Source of the DNA: Shinella daejeonensis
GTDB lineage: Bacteria; Pseudomonadota; Alphaproteobacteria; Rhizobiales; Rhizobiaceae
Reading direction: 5' to 3'
Length of the DNA: 64,000 bases
Assembly: GCF_024281235.1 (NCBI RefSeq)
Contig: NZ_JAHWXY010000011.1
Location: 1 to 64,000, forward strand
Shown here: in pieces, positions 36,162-44,880 of the stretch
How positions within the stretch are numbered: position 1 is the stretch's first letter
Layout: each line of letters starts with the position of its first letter
Made by a program: the position numbers and the translations under genes
Notes under the pieces: generated by a model
Databases searched by the model: none
Told to the model about the DNA's origin: nothing
What the model saw: only the letters and a program-made list of their open reading frames with translations

Positions 36162-37298
36162 TCAGTATCCGACCGCCTGCCGTTTTTCCTCGGCGGTGAG
36201 GAAGTCCGCCGCCCCGACGCGTGCCCAGATTTCGGAACGCTCGGCCGATAGGCCGCTGATCTGGTCGAGATCGGGCACCAGCCGGATCGCCGTTTCCGGC
36301 CGTTCCGAAAGCCAGGCGGTGAAGGCGGCGGCGGTGCGGAAGATCAGCGGCAGAACGGTGAGCCGCCAGAAGGCGCGGTTGGCCTCCTGATAGTTGGCGT
36401 AGGTGGCGTCGCCCGGAATGCCGATCAGCATCGGCGGCACGCCGAAGGCGAGCGCGATATCGCGGGCCGCGCCATTTTTCGCCTCGACGAAATCCATCTC
36501 GCGCGGGCTGAGGCCCATGGCCTTCCAGTCGAGCCCCCCTTCGAGCAGCATCGGCCGGCCGGCCCGGGCGGGACCGGAATAGCCTTCCTCCAGTTCCACC
36601 TTCAGCCGGTCGTACTGGTCGGCGGAAAGATTGCCGCCCTCCTTCGGCTGATAGACCAGCGCGCCGGAGGGACGCGCCGAATTGTCGAGCAGAGCCTTGT
36701 TCCAGACGGCGGCCGCATTGGAAAGATCGAGCGCCATCGAGGCGGCTTCGAGCGGCGCGAAGCCCAGCCGGTCGTCGAGCGGGTGGAACAGCCGCAGGTG
36801 CAGGATCGCCTGCCCCTCGCCCGCCGGGTGCCGGCGCAGATGATTGCCCGCCCGGTATTCATAGGCCTCCGGCCAGCCGTCGCGGCCTTCGACGATGCGC
36901 ATCCGGTCGGGCCGCAGCAGATGCAGTTCGCGCAGGTCCGCACCGATCTTCACGCCCTCCACGAAGGCGTTGCCGGACAGCAGCAGATGCCCGTAGAGCG
37001 TCTCGAAGAAATCGGTGCCCGCCATGCGGCCGTTCGGCCGGGCGAGAAGCGACAGCAGCGGGTCGTCCGGCCGCTCCTCTTCGCCGGCATAGGCGAGCCA
37101 GGGCACGGAGGCCGCCGCCTCGGCGATCATCCGCACCGCCCTGTGCGCCACCGGGTTCTTCATGAACCCCTCGCGGGCAAGCGCGGCGTAGCTGCGGCTT
37201 GTCCAGCGCGCGCGCCCCTCCGCCGTCAGGGCGAAGAAGCCGGACGCCTTGGTTTCCGCCGCCGCGGGGCGACGCTGGGGGAAGAAAGGTAGCTTCAT
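36162..37298 (-). CDS. GTA portal protein (gp3-like, HK97 family)
   Basis: Portal of 378 residues. Recognisable are NPVAHRAVRMIAEAAASVPW near 47-66, LLARPNGRMAGTDFFETL near 84-101, DLSNAAAVWNKALLDN and FGVPPMLIGIPGDATYAN in the C-terminal half. It forms the DNA-entry vertex of the head. A 202-base gap, without any clear gene, separates it from the next gene downstream. Confidence 0.93.
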   Translation of the reverse strand: MKLPFFPQRRPAAAETKASGFFALTAEGRARWTSRSYAALAREGFMKNPVAHRAVRMIAEAAASVPWLAYAGEEERPDDPLLSLLARPNGRMAGTDFFETLYGHLLLSGNAFVEGVKIGADLRELHLLRPDRMRIVEGRDGWPEAYEYRAGNHLRRHPAGEGQAILHLRLFHPLDDRLGFAPLEAASMALDLSNAAAVWNKALLDNSARPSGALVYQPKEGGNLSADQYDRLKVELEEGYSGPARAGRPMLLEGGLDWKAMGLSPREMDFVEAKNGAARDIALAFGVPPMLIGIPGDATYANYQEANRAFWRLTVLPLIFRTAAAFTAWLSERPETAIRLVPDLDQISGLSAERSEIWARVGAADFLTAEEKRQAVGY

Positions 37299-37374
37299 GA
37301 TATCCTCGATTTGCCAGTTGCCGGATGGCCGAGGCGGCCATCGGAGCCTGTGAGACCGGGGCCCGGCGCAGGCG

Positions 37375-38013
37375 TCATTGCCCGCAGCGCGCCGGTTGCG
37401 CCGTATCGCCGATCGCCGCGTGGTAGGCCCGGGCGTAGCCGGCGACGAGAGCGGCGCGTTCGGTGCCGTTGACGATGCGGCGGGCGTTGATCCAGTCTTC
37501 CCGTCCGGGAGAGAAATAGTCGGCGAGCCGCCGGCCGGTGAAAGCGCCGCCGGTCATGCCGGTGAACATCACCGTGACGGCAACGGAAAGCTCCATGGCG
37601 CGGGCGGGATCGGCCACCAGGTCGATACCGGTCTCCTGCGTCATGCGTTGATAATTGGCCTTGTGCGTCAGTTGCACGAGGCCCCGCCCCAGCCAGCTCC
37701 GGCCGTCGCGGTCCTTGCGCCAATAGGGTGCGCGGACGAAGGCGAGCCGGCCATCGCGAAACGCCTTGTCGAGAATGGCGATGGCCCGCTCGTCGCTTGC
37801 GGCGAAGGTCTCGCGCACCGCCTGCATGGTGCGGCCGGTCTCATGATGGGCGGTGCCCAGCATATAGGCGAGCCACCGGCGGTCACCCGTCGGCATCTCG
37901 GCCTCCCACCGGTCGAGGATCGCCGTAAGACCGTCCACCTGCGCCTGCCGCAGACGGCCGTCGAACAGGCGCTCACGCACCCGATCGAAGAAGACCTTGC
38001 GATCGATCGCCAT
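37375..38013 (-). CDS. GH19-like putative endolysin within the GTA cluster
   Basis: Protein of 212 residues resembling GH19-type phage lysozymes/chitinases: AHHETGRTMQAVRE (probable catalytic Glu) near 55-68 and WLGRGLVQLTHKANY near 106-120. There is no signal peptide, so it would need a holin to reach the wall; a holin-like gene ends the same cluster. It lies between large terminase and portal genes, an unusual place. The role in donor-cell lysis is inferred. Confidence 0.75.
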   Translation of the reverse strand: MAIDRKVFFDRVRERLFDGRLRQAQVDGLTAILDRWEAEMPTGDRRWLAYMLGTAHHETGRTMQAVRETFAASDERAIAILDKAFRDGRLAFVRAPYWRKDRDGRSWLGRGLVQLTHKANYQRMTQETGIDLVADPARAMELSVAVTVMFTGMTGGAFTGRRLADYFSPGREDWINARRIVNGTERAALVAGYARAYHAAIGDTAQPARCGQ

Positions 38014-38040
38014 GCTTTTCTCCCGTCGGCTCGATGTTTT

Positions 38041-39591
38041 TCAGATTTCCCGCACGCGCGGCTCGCCGCGCCGGTCGAGAACCAGCGCCGTCAGCGCCCA
38101 GACGAGCGCGTCGAGCCGGTCGGGCGAACGGCCGGAGGAAAGCCCGTCCGGACCGAAGTCGCACATCTGGTCCTCCAGTTCGGGAAAGGCGGCGGCATGG
38201 GCCACCCGCCCCTGTTCGTAAAGGGCGGCCACCGGCTCAGCGCGCAGGAATTTTCCGCGCGTCGCCCGGACGGTCGAAACAGGCAGGTCCGTGTCGATGC
38301 TCCTCAGCATCGCCGCCACCATGTCGCCGCCCTGGTTGACCTCGGCCACCACCCGGTCCGCGTCGAAGCGGCGGAAGGCGCGCACCACCGCCGTCGCCCA
38401 GCCGGCGGGGCTTGCGCCGCTCACCGAGCAGTCGGCGAGCACCACCGCCCGTCCGGCGCCGTCGAGACCCGCCACGACGATGCCGCAGACGGACGCGGCC
38501 GAGGCGGTCGCCGGCGGGTCCACGGCCACGACGATGCGTGCAAGCGGCCCGGTCTGGCGCAGTCGCAGCGTGTCCAGCCGCCCCCGGCTCCACAGCGCGT
38601 CCTGCCGGTCGGCGATCAGTTCGCCGTCCAGCTCCTGCCGGCCGAGCCGCGTGCCGCCGTAACGCTCGGCCATCGCCGTGAGAAACCCCGGCGAGAGATT
38701 GCCGGCGTTGTCCCCTGTCCGAATGCGGCGCACCGCCGTCTTCGGATCTTCCGCAAGCGCCCGCACCAGAGCCGTCGGCCGGGGCGTCGTCGTCACCAGC
38801 ACGCGCGGCCGCTCGCCCAGCCGCAGGCCGAATTGCAGCATGTCCCAGGTTTCCTGCGCATGCTTCCACTTGCCGAGTTCGTCGCACCAGCCCAAATGGA
38901 ACTGCGGGCCGCGCAGGCTTTCCGGATCCTCGGAGGAAAAGATCTGCCCGATGGAGCCGTTCGGCCAGACGAGCCGCCGGCGCGAAGCCTCGAAGACCGG
39001 CCGCCCCGGCCCGGCGATGCGGCAGATGCCGGAAACGCCGTCGATCATCACCTCCCGGGCGTCGCCCAGGGTCTCCGCCACCAGCGCGATCCGCAAGTCC
39101 CGCGTCGCCGAGGCGATCGCATGCACCCATTCCGCACCGGCCCGCGTCTTGCCGGAACCGCGCCCGCCCATCAGCAGCCAGACCCGCCAGTCGCCCGGCG
39201 GCGGCTGCTGTGCGTCGCGTGCAACCAGACACCAGCTCCGCAAGGCCCGGCGGGAAAGGGAAAGCGTCGGCGACGCCGCCGCCGGTCGCAGCGGTGAGGA
39301 ACGGGAAACCGGCGGCGCTATCCGCCGGCCTTCCACCGGCCCGTCACCGTCCCCGCAGGCCGGCGGGCTTTCGGCCGCAGCCGTCCGCCGTGCCAGTCCC
39401 GCCTCCATCTGCTCCGCGGCGAGACGCAACGCCTCGGTCGCCCGCTGTCCTTCGTTCATCCGCAAGCCCGCCGCCGCCGTCCTCATCGCCATCGCGGCCT
39501 TGCGGGCCGCCCTGCGGTTCCGTCTCCGGGCCTTACGGTCCGTCGCCGTCCCCGCCCCCGCCCCCGGCCCCGGCGTCAGGGCCTCGATCAT
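38041..39591 (-). CDS. GTA large terminase (gp2-like)
   Basis: ATPase/nuclease that packages DNA, about 516 residues from this start. Walker A GGRGSGKT is near 142-149, Walker B-like LGWCDELGKW near 226-235. The nuclease domain has VVAVDPPAT, VAEVNQGGDM and DRLDALVWALTAL, which supply the acidic residues. The N-terminal 110 residues are basic and low-complexity, so the true start may be 39459 or 39408 instead. The start at 39591, with GAGGG upstream, overlaps the preceding gene by 59 bases. Confidence 0.88.
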   Translation of the reverse strand: MIEALTPGPGAGAGTATDRKARRRNRRAARKAAMAMRTAAAGLRMNEGQRATEALRLAAEQMEAGLARRTAAAESPPACGDGDGPVEGRRIAPPVSRSSPLRPAAASPTLSLSRRALRSWCLVARDAQQPPPGDWRVWLLMGGRGSGKTRAGAEWVHAIASATRDLRIALVAETLGDAREVMIDGVSGICRIAGPGRPVFEASRRRLVWPNGSIGQIFSSEDPESLRGPQFHLGWCDELGKWKHAQETWDMLQFGLRLGERPRVLVTTTPRPTALVRALAEDPKTAVRRIRTGDNAGNLSPGFLTAMAERYGGTRLGRQELDGELIADRQDALWSRGRLDTLRLRQTGPLARIVVAVDPPATASAASVCGIVVAGLDGAGRAVVLADCSVSGASPAGWATAVVRAFRRFDADRVVAEVNQGGDMVAAMLRSIDTDLPVSTVRATRGKFLRAEPVAALYEQGRVAHAAAFPELEDQMCDFGPDGLSSGRSPDRLDALVWALTALVLDRRGEPRVREI

Positions 39592-40126
39592 CGCCCTCAG
39601 GCCGTCCATCGGCGTGTTCGCCTTGCCTGATCCAGGCCTTGATCCGGGCATCGAGGCGCTCCTTCACCCGTTCCTCCACCAGCCGTTCGAATTCCGCCTT
39701 CAGCGCCACGGCGTCCTCCGATCCGGCCTGCGCTTCCTCCGCCTCCAGGCGTTCGGCGATCAGGATGCGCTGGAGACTGTCGATCTTTTCCAGCGTGCGC
39801 ACGATCAGCGACACGGCCTCGATGGCCGCCTTGGCGTCGGTCTGGGCGAGCTTGCGGGCGGTGTCGTCGGCGGTCGCCGCGGCATCCGCCTCGGCATGGG
39901 CCTTCTGGCTCTGGAAGCGCTGGAAGCGTTCGCGCAATTCCTTGGTCATCTCGATCAGCATCGCCTGCATGTCGAGGAAGGGGTCGGCCGGCGTCGCCTT
40001 GATGTCGAGCACCTGCACGGGCTCCCCCTCGAAGGGATCGTCCACTGCCCGGACCAGCCCGTCATAGCGCCTGCCATCGGCCGTCACGCCGAACAGCCGC
40101 CAGTCGATTTCGAGATCTTCATCCAT
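39533..40126 (-). CDS. Candidate GTA small terminase (gp1-like)
   Basis: The protein has 197 residues. An N-terminal domain (about 1-50, with DEDLEIDWRLFGVTADGRRYDG) is followed by a long charged helical stretch (about 55-175), then a Gly/Asp-rich tail. It is the first gene of the cluster and overlaps the large terminase gene, where R. capsulatus encodes gp1, the TerS that forms a helical oligomer without a classical HTH. The role is inferred from position and coiled-coil character. The start at 40126 (MDEDLEI) is preferred over one 25 codons upstream, which would include the leader hairpin. Confidence 0.6.
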   Translation of the reverse strand: MDEDLEIDWRLFGVTADGRRYDGLVRAVDDPFEGEPVQVLDIKATPADPFLDMQAMLIEMTKELRERFQRFQSQKAHAEADAAATADDTARKLAQTDAKAAIEAVSLIVRTLEKIDSLQRILIAERLEAEEAQAGSEDAVALKAEFERLVEERVKERLDARIKAWIRQGEHADGRPEGDDRGPDAGAGGGGGDGDGP

Positions 40127-40146
40127 CGCCGCACCCTGAAAAGCAC

Positions 40147-40178
40147 AAGGCGCCCGATCCGTCAGGAACGAGCGCCTT
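40147..40178 (-). promoter_or_regulatory. Leader hairpin upstream of the first GTA gene
   Basis: GCGCCTT and AAGGCGC form a perfect 7-bp stem over an 18-base loop. On the minus strand GTGCTTTTC follows, which is a weak T-tract. It lies between the predicted promoter and the first gene, so it could be an attenuator acted on by an antiterminator. Confidence 0.4.
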
Positions 40179-40283
40179 TGCAACAATCCGTGAAATTCCA
40201 AAGCCGGAGGCGGCCGATGCCGCCATCCGTCCGGTCATCGGGAACGAAGCGGACCCGCCGCCCGCACCTTTCCGACTATGCCA

Positions 40284-40312
40284 TGATCCTATCAAAGCAC
40301 CGTGACGCCGTC
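40284..40312 (-). promoter_or_regulatory. Predicted promoter of the GTA cluster
   Basis: On the minus strand TTGACG (40312-40307), exactly 17 bases, then TAGGAT (40289-40284). This is 5/6 and 4/6 to the sigma70 consensus at ideal spacing. It is about 160 bases upstream of the first cluster gene and points towards it. Confidence 0.6.
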
Positions 40313-40318
40313 AAGGAC

Positions 40319-40347
40319 TATTTTCCTATTATTGGCATTTTTTCCTA
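40319..40347 (-). promoter_or_regulatory. Tandem AATAGGAAAA repeats upstream of the GTA promoter
   Basis: Two identical 10-base direct repeats, at 40319-40328 and 40338-40347, 19 bases apart (about two helical turns), in an AT-rich island. The nearer copy ends 6 bases from the -35 box, which is the position of an activator site. No other exact copy was seen in the window. Confidence 0.55.
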
Positions 40348-40393
40348 TTTAATGCTGACACGTCGTTCGTGGCAGCGCCGCCGCGGCTTCGCA

Positions 40394-40876
40394 TCAGGTG
40401 TCTTTCCCCACCTCCAGCGGCCAGGTCACGAGGTAATCCTCAAAATCGTCGATATCGATGCCGTCCTCGCTGATGGTGCGCCCGCGCGCCGAGATCCCGG
40501 CCTGATGCACGGTCTCCGGATCGCCCGAGACCAGCGGATGCCACCAGTAGAGATCGTGGCCGTCGCGGATCAGGCGGTAGCCGCAGGTCGGCGGCAGCCA
40601 GGAGATCGACTGCACGCTCTCCAGCGTCAGCCGGATACAGTCGGGCACCGTCGCCTGCCGGTTCTCATAATCCTTGCAGCGACAGCTGTCGCCGTCGAGC
40701 AGCGTGCAGCGGATCGAGGTCCAGGCGATTTCGCCGGTTTCCCAATCCTCCAGCTTGTTGAGACAGCACAGGCCGCAGCCGTCGCAGAGGCTTTCCCATT
40801 CCGCTTCGGTCATTTCGGCCAGCGTCTTGGTCTTCCAGAAGGGCGCGGCGGTGGTTTCGGCATTCCGGATCGTCAT
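40394..40876 (-). CDS. YcgN-family cysteine cluster protein
   Basis: Protein of 160 residues of the UPF0260/YcgN family. The cysteine-rich segment CDGCGLCC (about 32-39) with further cysteines at [11 protein letters not shown] and VPDC suggests metal or Fe-S binding (related to YkgJ). Length is normal. It shares no operon with the GTA cluster although on the same strand: the cluster promoter lies downstream of it. Function unknown. Confidence 0.9.
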   Translation of the reverse strand: MTIRNAETTAAPFWKTKTLAEMTEAEWESLCDGCGLCCLNKLEDWETGEIAWTSIRCTLLDGDSCRCKDYENRQATVPDCIRLTLESVQSISWLPPTCGYRLIRDGHDLYWWHPLVSGDPETVHQAGISARGRTISEDGIDIDDFEDYLVTWPLEVGKDT

Positions 40877-41054
40877 GCCCGACCCCTGGACCCCAATCGG
40901 CGAAAGGTCAAGTCGAAAGCGCCTTCAGGCCTTCTCATCGGGTTGTTCTATCCTTTGCAAAAGCCTGCTACGCTCGGGCGACGACCGTTCCTCACGGGAC
41001 GTTAACCGGAAACGGGCAGGTTCGCGCCGTTTCTTGTCATGGCAGGCGCGATAC

Positions 41055-43226
41055 GTGGAAGACGAAAGCCAGAGACCCGGCAAACCAGGGCGGCGAAAGC
41101 GGCACATCCTGCTGCGCATCGATTCCTGGATCGATTCGACGGTCTGGAACGCGGGTTTCCGGGCGGGCGAATTGTGGGAGGAGATCACCATCTTCTTCCG
41201 CCGCTTCCATGTGAAGGGCTGGAAGAAGGCGGTCTTCGAGCTTGCCGGCGAGGGCATGAACCTCGGCACGGCGGGTTTCGTGCTGCTGCTGGCGCTGGCG
41301 CTGCCGGCCTTCGAGGAAACCAAGGGCGACTGGCGCGCGCAGGGCGATTTCGCCGTCACCTTTCTGGATCGCTACGGCGCCGAGATCGGCCACCGCGGCA
41401 TCATCCACGAGGATTCCGTACCCGTCGACGAATTGCCGGATCATCTGATCAAGGCGGTGCTGGCGACGGAGGACCGGCGCTTCTTCAGCCATTTCGGCAT
41501 CGACTTCCTCGGCCTTGCGCGCGCCATGAACGAGAACGCGCGCGCCGGCAGCGTCGTGCAGGGCGGCTCGACGCTGACCCAGCAGCTCGCCAAAAACCTG
41601 TTCCTCACCAACGAGCGCACCATCGAGCGCAAGATCAAGGAGGCCTTCCTGTCGCTGTGGCTGGAGGCGAACCTTTCGAAGACGGAAATCCTGCGGCTTT
41701 ATCTCGACCGCGCCTATATGGGCGGCGGCACCTTCGGCGTGGCGGCGGCGGCGCAATATTATTTCGGCAAGAGCGTGACCGATGTGAACCTTGCCGAATC
41801 CGCCATGCTGGCGGGACTGTTCAAGGCGCCGGCGCGCTATGCGCCGCACGTCAACCTGCCGGCCGCCCGCGCCCGCGCCAACGAGGTGCTGACCAATCTC
41901 GTGCAGGGCGGCCTGATGACCGAGGGCCAGGTGATCGCTGCAAGGCGCAATCCGGCAAGCGTCATCAACCGCAACGAGAAGACGGCGCCGGACTTCTTCC
42001 TCGACTGGGCCTTCGAGGAGGTGCGCCGCATCGCAAAGCCGCTTGCCCAGCATTCGCTCGTCGTGCGCACGACGATCGACATGGGGCTCCAGGCGGCGGC
42101 CGAAGAAGCGGTGGAAAGCTCGCTGCGCCAATATGGCGAGAGCTACCGCGTCCGGCAGGGCGCGCTGGTGATGGTCGAGAACGGCGGCGCGGTCAGGGCC
42201 ATGGTCGGCGGGCGCGACTATGGCGAAAGCCAGTTCAACCGCGCCACGAGGGCGCTGCGCCAGCCGGGGTCCTCCTTCAAGGTCTATACCTACGCGGCGG
42301 CGATGGAGGCCGGCATGACGCCGGAAACGACCATCGTCGATGCGCCGATCTACTGGGGCAACTGGTCACCGCAGAACTACGGCCGCAGCTTTGCCGGCCG
42401 CGTGACGCTGCTGAGCGCGCTCGCCCGCTCCATCAATACCGTCCCCGTCCGGCTGGCCAAGGAGAAGCTCGGCACGCAGAGGATCGCCGACATGGCGAAG
42501 GCGATGGGCGTGGAGACGCCGATCCGCACCGACAAGACCATGCCGCTCGGCACGTCCGAGGTGACGGTGCTCGATCAGGCGGCAGCCTATGCCGTCTTCC
42601 CGGCGGGCGGCCTGCAATCGCGCCGCCACGGCATCAGCCAGATCATGAACTACGATGGCGACATCCTCTACGATTTCAGCCGCGATGCGCCGCCGCCCGA
42701 ACGGGTGCTGTCGGAAGAGGCGATGTCGTCGATGAACCGCATACTCGTCACCATTCCCGTCAGCGGCACGGCGCGGCGCGCGGCCCTCGACGGCGGCATC
42801 GTCTCGGGCGGCAAGACCGGCACCACCCAGGCCTATCGGGATGCCTGGTATGTCGGCTTCACCGGCAATTATACGACCGCCGTCTGGTTCGGAAACGACG
42901 ACTACACTTCGACCAACAACATGACCGGCGGTTCGCTTCCGGCGATGACGTTCAAGCGGCTGATGGACTATGCCCATCAGGGCATAGAGCTGCGTCCCAT
43001 TCCCGGCATCGAGAAGCCGCTGCCGGCGGCGGGCGAGCGGGTGGCCGCGACAACGGCGAAGGACGGGGACAATCCCCTGCCCCGGCTCGTCCGCCCGCGC
43101 ACGCTGTCTCCGGACGTCACGCGGCTTATCCGCGATATCGGCCGCCGCTTGCGCGAAGCCGCCCCTCTCGAAAGCGGGGGCCGGGTGGCCGCGCTTGACG
43201 CCGCCGTTTCAAAGCGGACAGATTGA
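41055..43226 (+). CDS. Class A penicillin-binding protein (PBP1A-type)
   Basis: Bifunctional peptidoglycan synthase of 723 residues. An N-terminal basic region is followed by a transmembrane anchor (about 76-90). The GT51 glycosyltransferase domain has EDRRFFSHFG with Glu139 and GGSTLTQQLAKN. The transpeptidase domain has PGSSFK with nucleophile Ser406 and Lys409, ARSINTVPVRLA (SxN) and GGKTGTTQ. No ATG fits; the GTG at 41055 is the best start, since upstream codons do not resemble the family. Divergent from ycgN. Confidence 0.92.
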   Translation: MEDESQRPGKPGRRKRHILLRIDSWIDSTVWNAGFRAGELWEEITIFFRRFHVKGWKKAVFELAGEGMNLGTAGFVLLLALALPAFEETKGDWRAQGDFAVTFLDRYGAEIGHRGIIHEDSVPVDELPDHLIKAVLATEDRRFFSHFGIDFLGLARAMNENARAGSVVQGGSTLTQQLAKNLFLTNERTIERKIKEAFLSLWLEANLSKTEILRLYLDRAYMGGGTFGVAAAAQYYFGKSVTDVNLAESAMLAGLFKAPARYAPHVNLPAARARANEVLTNLVQGGLMTEGQVIAARRNPASVINRNEKTAPDFFLDWAFEEVRRIAKPLAQHSLVVRTTIDMGLQAAAEEAVESSLRQYGESYRVRQGALVMVENGGAVRAMVGGRDYGESQFNRATRALRQPGSSFKVYTYAAAMEAGMTPETTIVDAPIYWGNWSPQNYGRSFAGRVTLLSALARSINTVPVRLAKEKLGTQRIADMAKAMGVETPIRTDKTMPLGTSEVTVLDQAAAYAVFPAGGLQSRRHGISQIMNYDGDILYDFSRDAPPPERVLSEEAMSSMNRILVTIPVSGTARRAALDGGIVSGGKTGTTQAYRDAWYVGFTGNYTTAVWFGNDDYTSTNNMTGGSLPAMTFKRLMDYAHQGIELRPIPGIEKPLPAAGERVAATTAKDGDNPLPRLVRPRTLSPDVTRLIRDIGRRLREAAPLESGGRVAALDAAVSKRTD

Positions 43227-43256
43227 CGTCAACCTGATTCGGACGGTGAACCCGCA

Positions 43257-43850
43257 TTGTTTCGCATTCCGCTCGTCATCGCCATCGCACTTGCCGTCGC
43301 CTTTGGCCTCGGCGTGACGGGCTCCCTTTGGGCGCTGCGGGCGACGGTCGGTTTCGGCGCCATCGCGCTCGGACCGTGGACGGCCTTTCCCACGGCCCAG
43401 ACCGTCGACGCCGATCCCTATGCGAAGGCCCACCGGGCGCGCGACGGCAGGCTGCTTTTCGGCAGCGCCGAGGGCCTTGTCTTCGCCGCCACCCGCGACA
43501 GTGAGGGCCGCCGGCTCAGCGAGCGCTGCCGCTACCGCATTGCGGGGCTGACGCCGCCGGCCCGGCTCTGGACGCTGCACGCCGCCGACCGTAACGGCAA
43601 TCCGCTTCCCGCCTTGCGCGACGGCCTACCGGCGGGCCTCAACGCCTGGACGGTGCTGCGCGAGCCCGACGGCTCCTTCGTCATCGATATCGCGGCGGCG
43701 GCGACGGCGGGCAACTGGCTCGCCGTGCCCTCCGGCAGCGCCGCCTTCATGCTCGTCATGACCCTGCTCGACACGCCGACGGCCGGCAGTTCCGGGGTCG
43801 TCGATCTCGCCATGCCGGGGATCACCCGGCTGGGGTGCGCCGATGCGTAG
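43257..43850 (+). CDS. DUF1214 domain protein
   Basis: The protein has 197 residues with an N-terminal membrane segment (about 4-24) and a DUF1214 domain (about 90-190, including RYRIAGLTPPARLWTLHA). It probably starts with TTG at 43257, as the family begins MFRIP. It overlaps the DUF1254 gene by 8 bases; the two domains occur together in many proteins. Function is unknown; localisation at the periplasmic side is inferred. Confidence 0.83.
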   Translation: MFRIPLVIAIALAVAFGLGVTGSLWALRATVGFGAIALGPWTAFPTAQTVDADPYAKAHRARDGRLLFGSAEGLVFAATRDSEGRRLSERCRYRIAGLTPPARLWTLHAADRNGNPLPALRDGLPAGLNAWTVLREPDGSFVIDIAAAATAGNWLAVPSGSAAFMLVMTLLDTPTAGSSGVVDLAMPGITRLGCADA

Positions 43851-44391
43851 CATTCTCTACGCCCTCCTCGTGGGTCTGATCGGCGCGGCGCTGCTGCACA
43901 TCGTCATCATCCTCGCCCTGCCAAGCTTCACCGGCCGCGACGCCTATACCCGCGTCCAGTCCTTCGGCGAGGCGAACCGCTTCTTCGCGCTTTCCGACCG
44001 CTCCGACGGCGTCCTGCCGGCCAACGACGATCCGGCGCTGAAGTCGGCGGTCTGCGCCTTTTCCGTCGGCACGGCGCCGGTGCGCCTCTTTGCCGCCGGC
44101 GAGGTGCCGTTCTGGTCCCTTGCCGTCTACGACAGCGGCTCCAACGAGGTTTTCAGCATGAGCGACCGGACCTCGGTCGGCGGCGCGCTGGATGTGCTGG
44201 TCGCCACGCCGGTGCAACTCATCGCCGTCCGCAAGGCGGTGCCGGAGACGCTGGCGCAGAGCATTCTTGTGGAGATGCGGGGCGAGGAAGGCTATGCGGT
44301 GCTACGCACCTTCATCCCGGCCGAAAGCCGCCGCGAGGCCGCCAGAACCTTCCTCGCCGGCGCCGCCTGCGACGCCTTCGTTCCGGAATAG
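43843..44391 (+). CDS. DUF1254 domain protein
   Basis: The protein has 182 residues with an N-terminal membrane anchor (about 5-27) and a DUF1254-like domain (about 35-170, with FWSLAVYDSGSNEVFSMSDR). It overlaps the DUF1214 gene and probably works with it. It follows the penicillin-binding protein gene, suggesting a shared envelope role, but there is no direct evidence. Confidence 0.82.
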   Translation: MRSILYALLVGLIGAALLHIVIILALPSFTGRDAYTRVQSFGEANRFFALSDRSDGVLPANDDPALKSAVCAFSVGTAPVRLFAAGEVPFWSLAVYDSGSNEVFSMSDRTSVGGALDVLVATPVQLIAVRKAVPETLAQSILVEMRGEEGYAVLRTFIPAESRREAARTFLAGAACDAFVPE

Positions 44392-44413
44392 CCGTCCGGC
44401 GACCGCTCGCCCC

Positions 44414-44614
44414 TCAATTGTTGTGCGAGGGAAGCTCGATCTCGGCCGCCTGTTTCTTGCGGGCCTTCAGCCGGCTGGCGATTACGCCCGGCGTCTGCCG
44501 TTCGTAACGCACCCCGGTGAAAAACAGCACTTCCGCCGGTCCGAAGACGGGCGAAAAGGTTTCGCGCCGCGTCTGCCGCGCCATCCATTCCCTTATCTGT
44601 ACGATCTCTGCCAT
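44414..44614 (-). CDS. Small hypothetical protein (66 aa)
   Basis: A basic, soluble protein of 66 residues with no recognised domain. It opens MAEIVQIREWMARQ and has a lysine/arginine-rich stretch near 48-55. The ATG at 44614 is preceded by a strong GGAGG at good spacing, which is the main reason for calling it. It is convergent with the DUF1254 gene, whose stop lies only 22 bases away. Confidence 0.65.
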   Translation of the reverse strand: MAEIVQIREWMARQTRRETFSPVFGPAEVLFFTGVRYERQTPGVIASRLKARKKQAAEIELPSHNN

Positions 44615-44752
44615 TCTCGCCTCCACGAAAAGGTTCGAGACGGATGAAGCACTGTACAATATCCACCCCGCCCGTCGATAGCGGGCTTCGCCGGTTCCTG
44701 TCACACGCTCGCGCGGGGAGCGATCCGGCGTCCGAAATTTATGGCCCCATGG

Positions 44753-44768
44753 TTAACAGGCTGTTAAC
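44753..44768. promoter_or_regulatory. Perfect CtrA-type box TTAA-N7-TTAAC
   Basis: TTAA at 44753-44756, seven bases, TTAAC at 44764-44768. It matches the CtrA consensus exactly and lies about 200 bases before the DUF2336 start. Confidence 0.65.
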
Positions 44769-44880
44769 GGCGTTTTCCGCACGGCCGGCGCGCTTCCGCC
44801 CACCTTCCGAAAACAGCCGCGCACGCCGTCCCGGCCGGCGGCAATTTCCTGTAAACATTCACCTTTCCCCCGCAGCAGGG

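Larger units (their letters stand above)
24680..40126 (-). mobile_element. Gene transfer agent (GTA) structural cluster with lysis genes
   Basis: Nineteen intact, co-directional genes cover packaging, head, tail, baseplate and lysis. The order follows the Rhodobacter capsulatus GTA (gp1-gp15), with TIGR02216-type, DUF2460, DUF2163, NlpC/P60 and TIM-barrel tail proteins that are hallmarks of this family. No integrase, replication, repressor or attachment site is present, and base composition matches the host, so it is a domesticated particle cluster rather than a prophage. Unlike R. capsulatus, which keeps its endolysin and holin elsewhere, a holin-like and a GH19-like gene are within the cluster. 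Confidence 0.88.

Noticed and set aside
24680-40126. Idea that the cluster is an integrated prophage
   Set aside because: No integrase, attachment site, repressor, replication or early genes; all genes intact and in GTA order with GTA-specific families.
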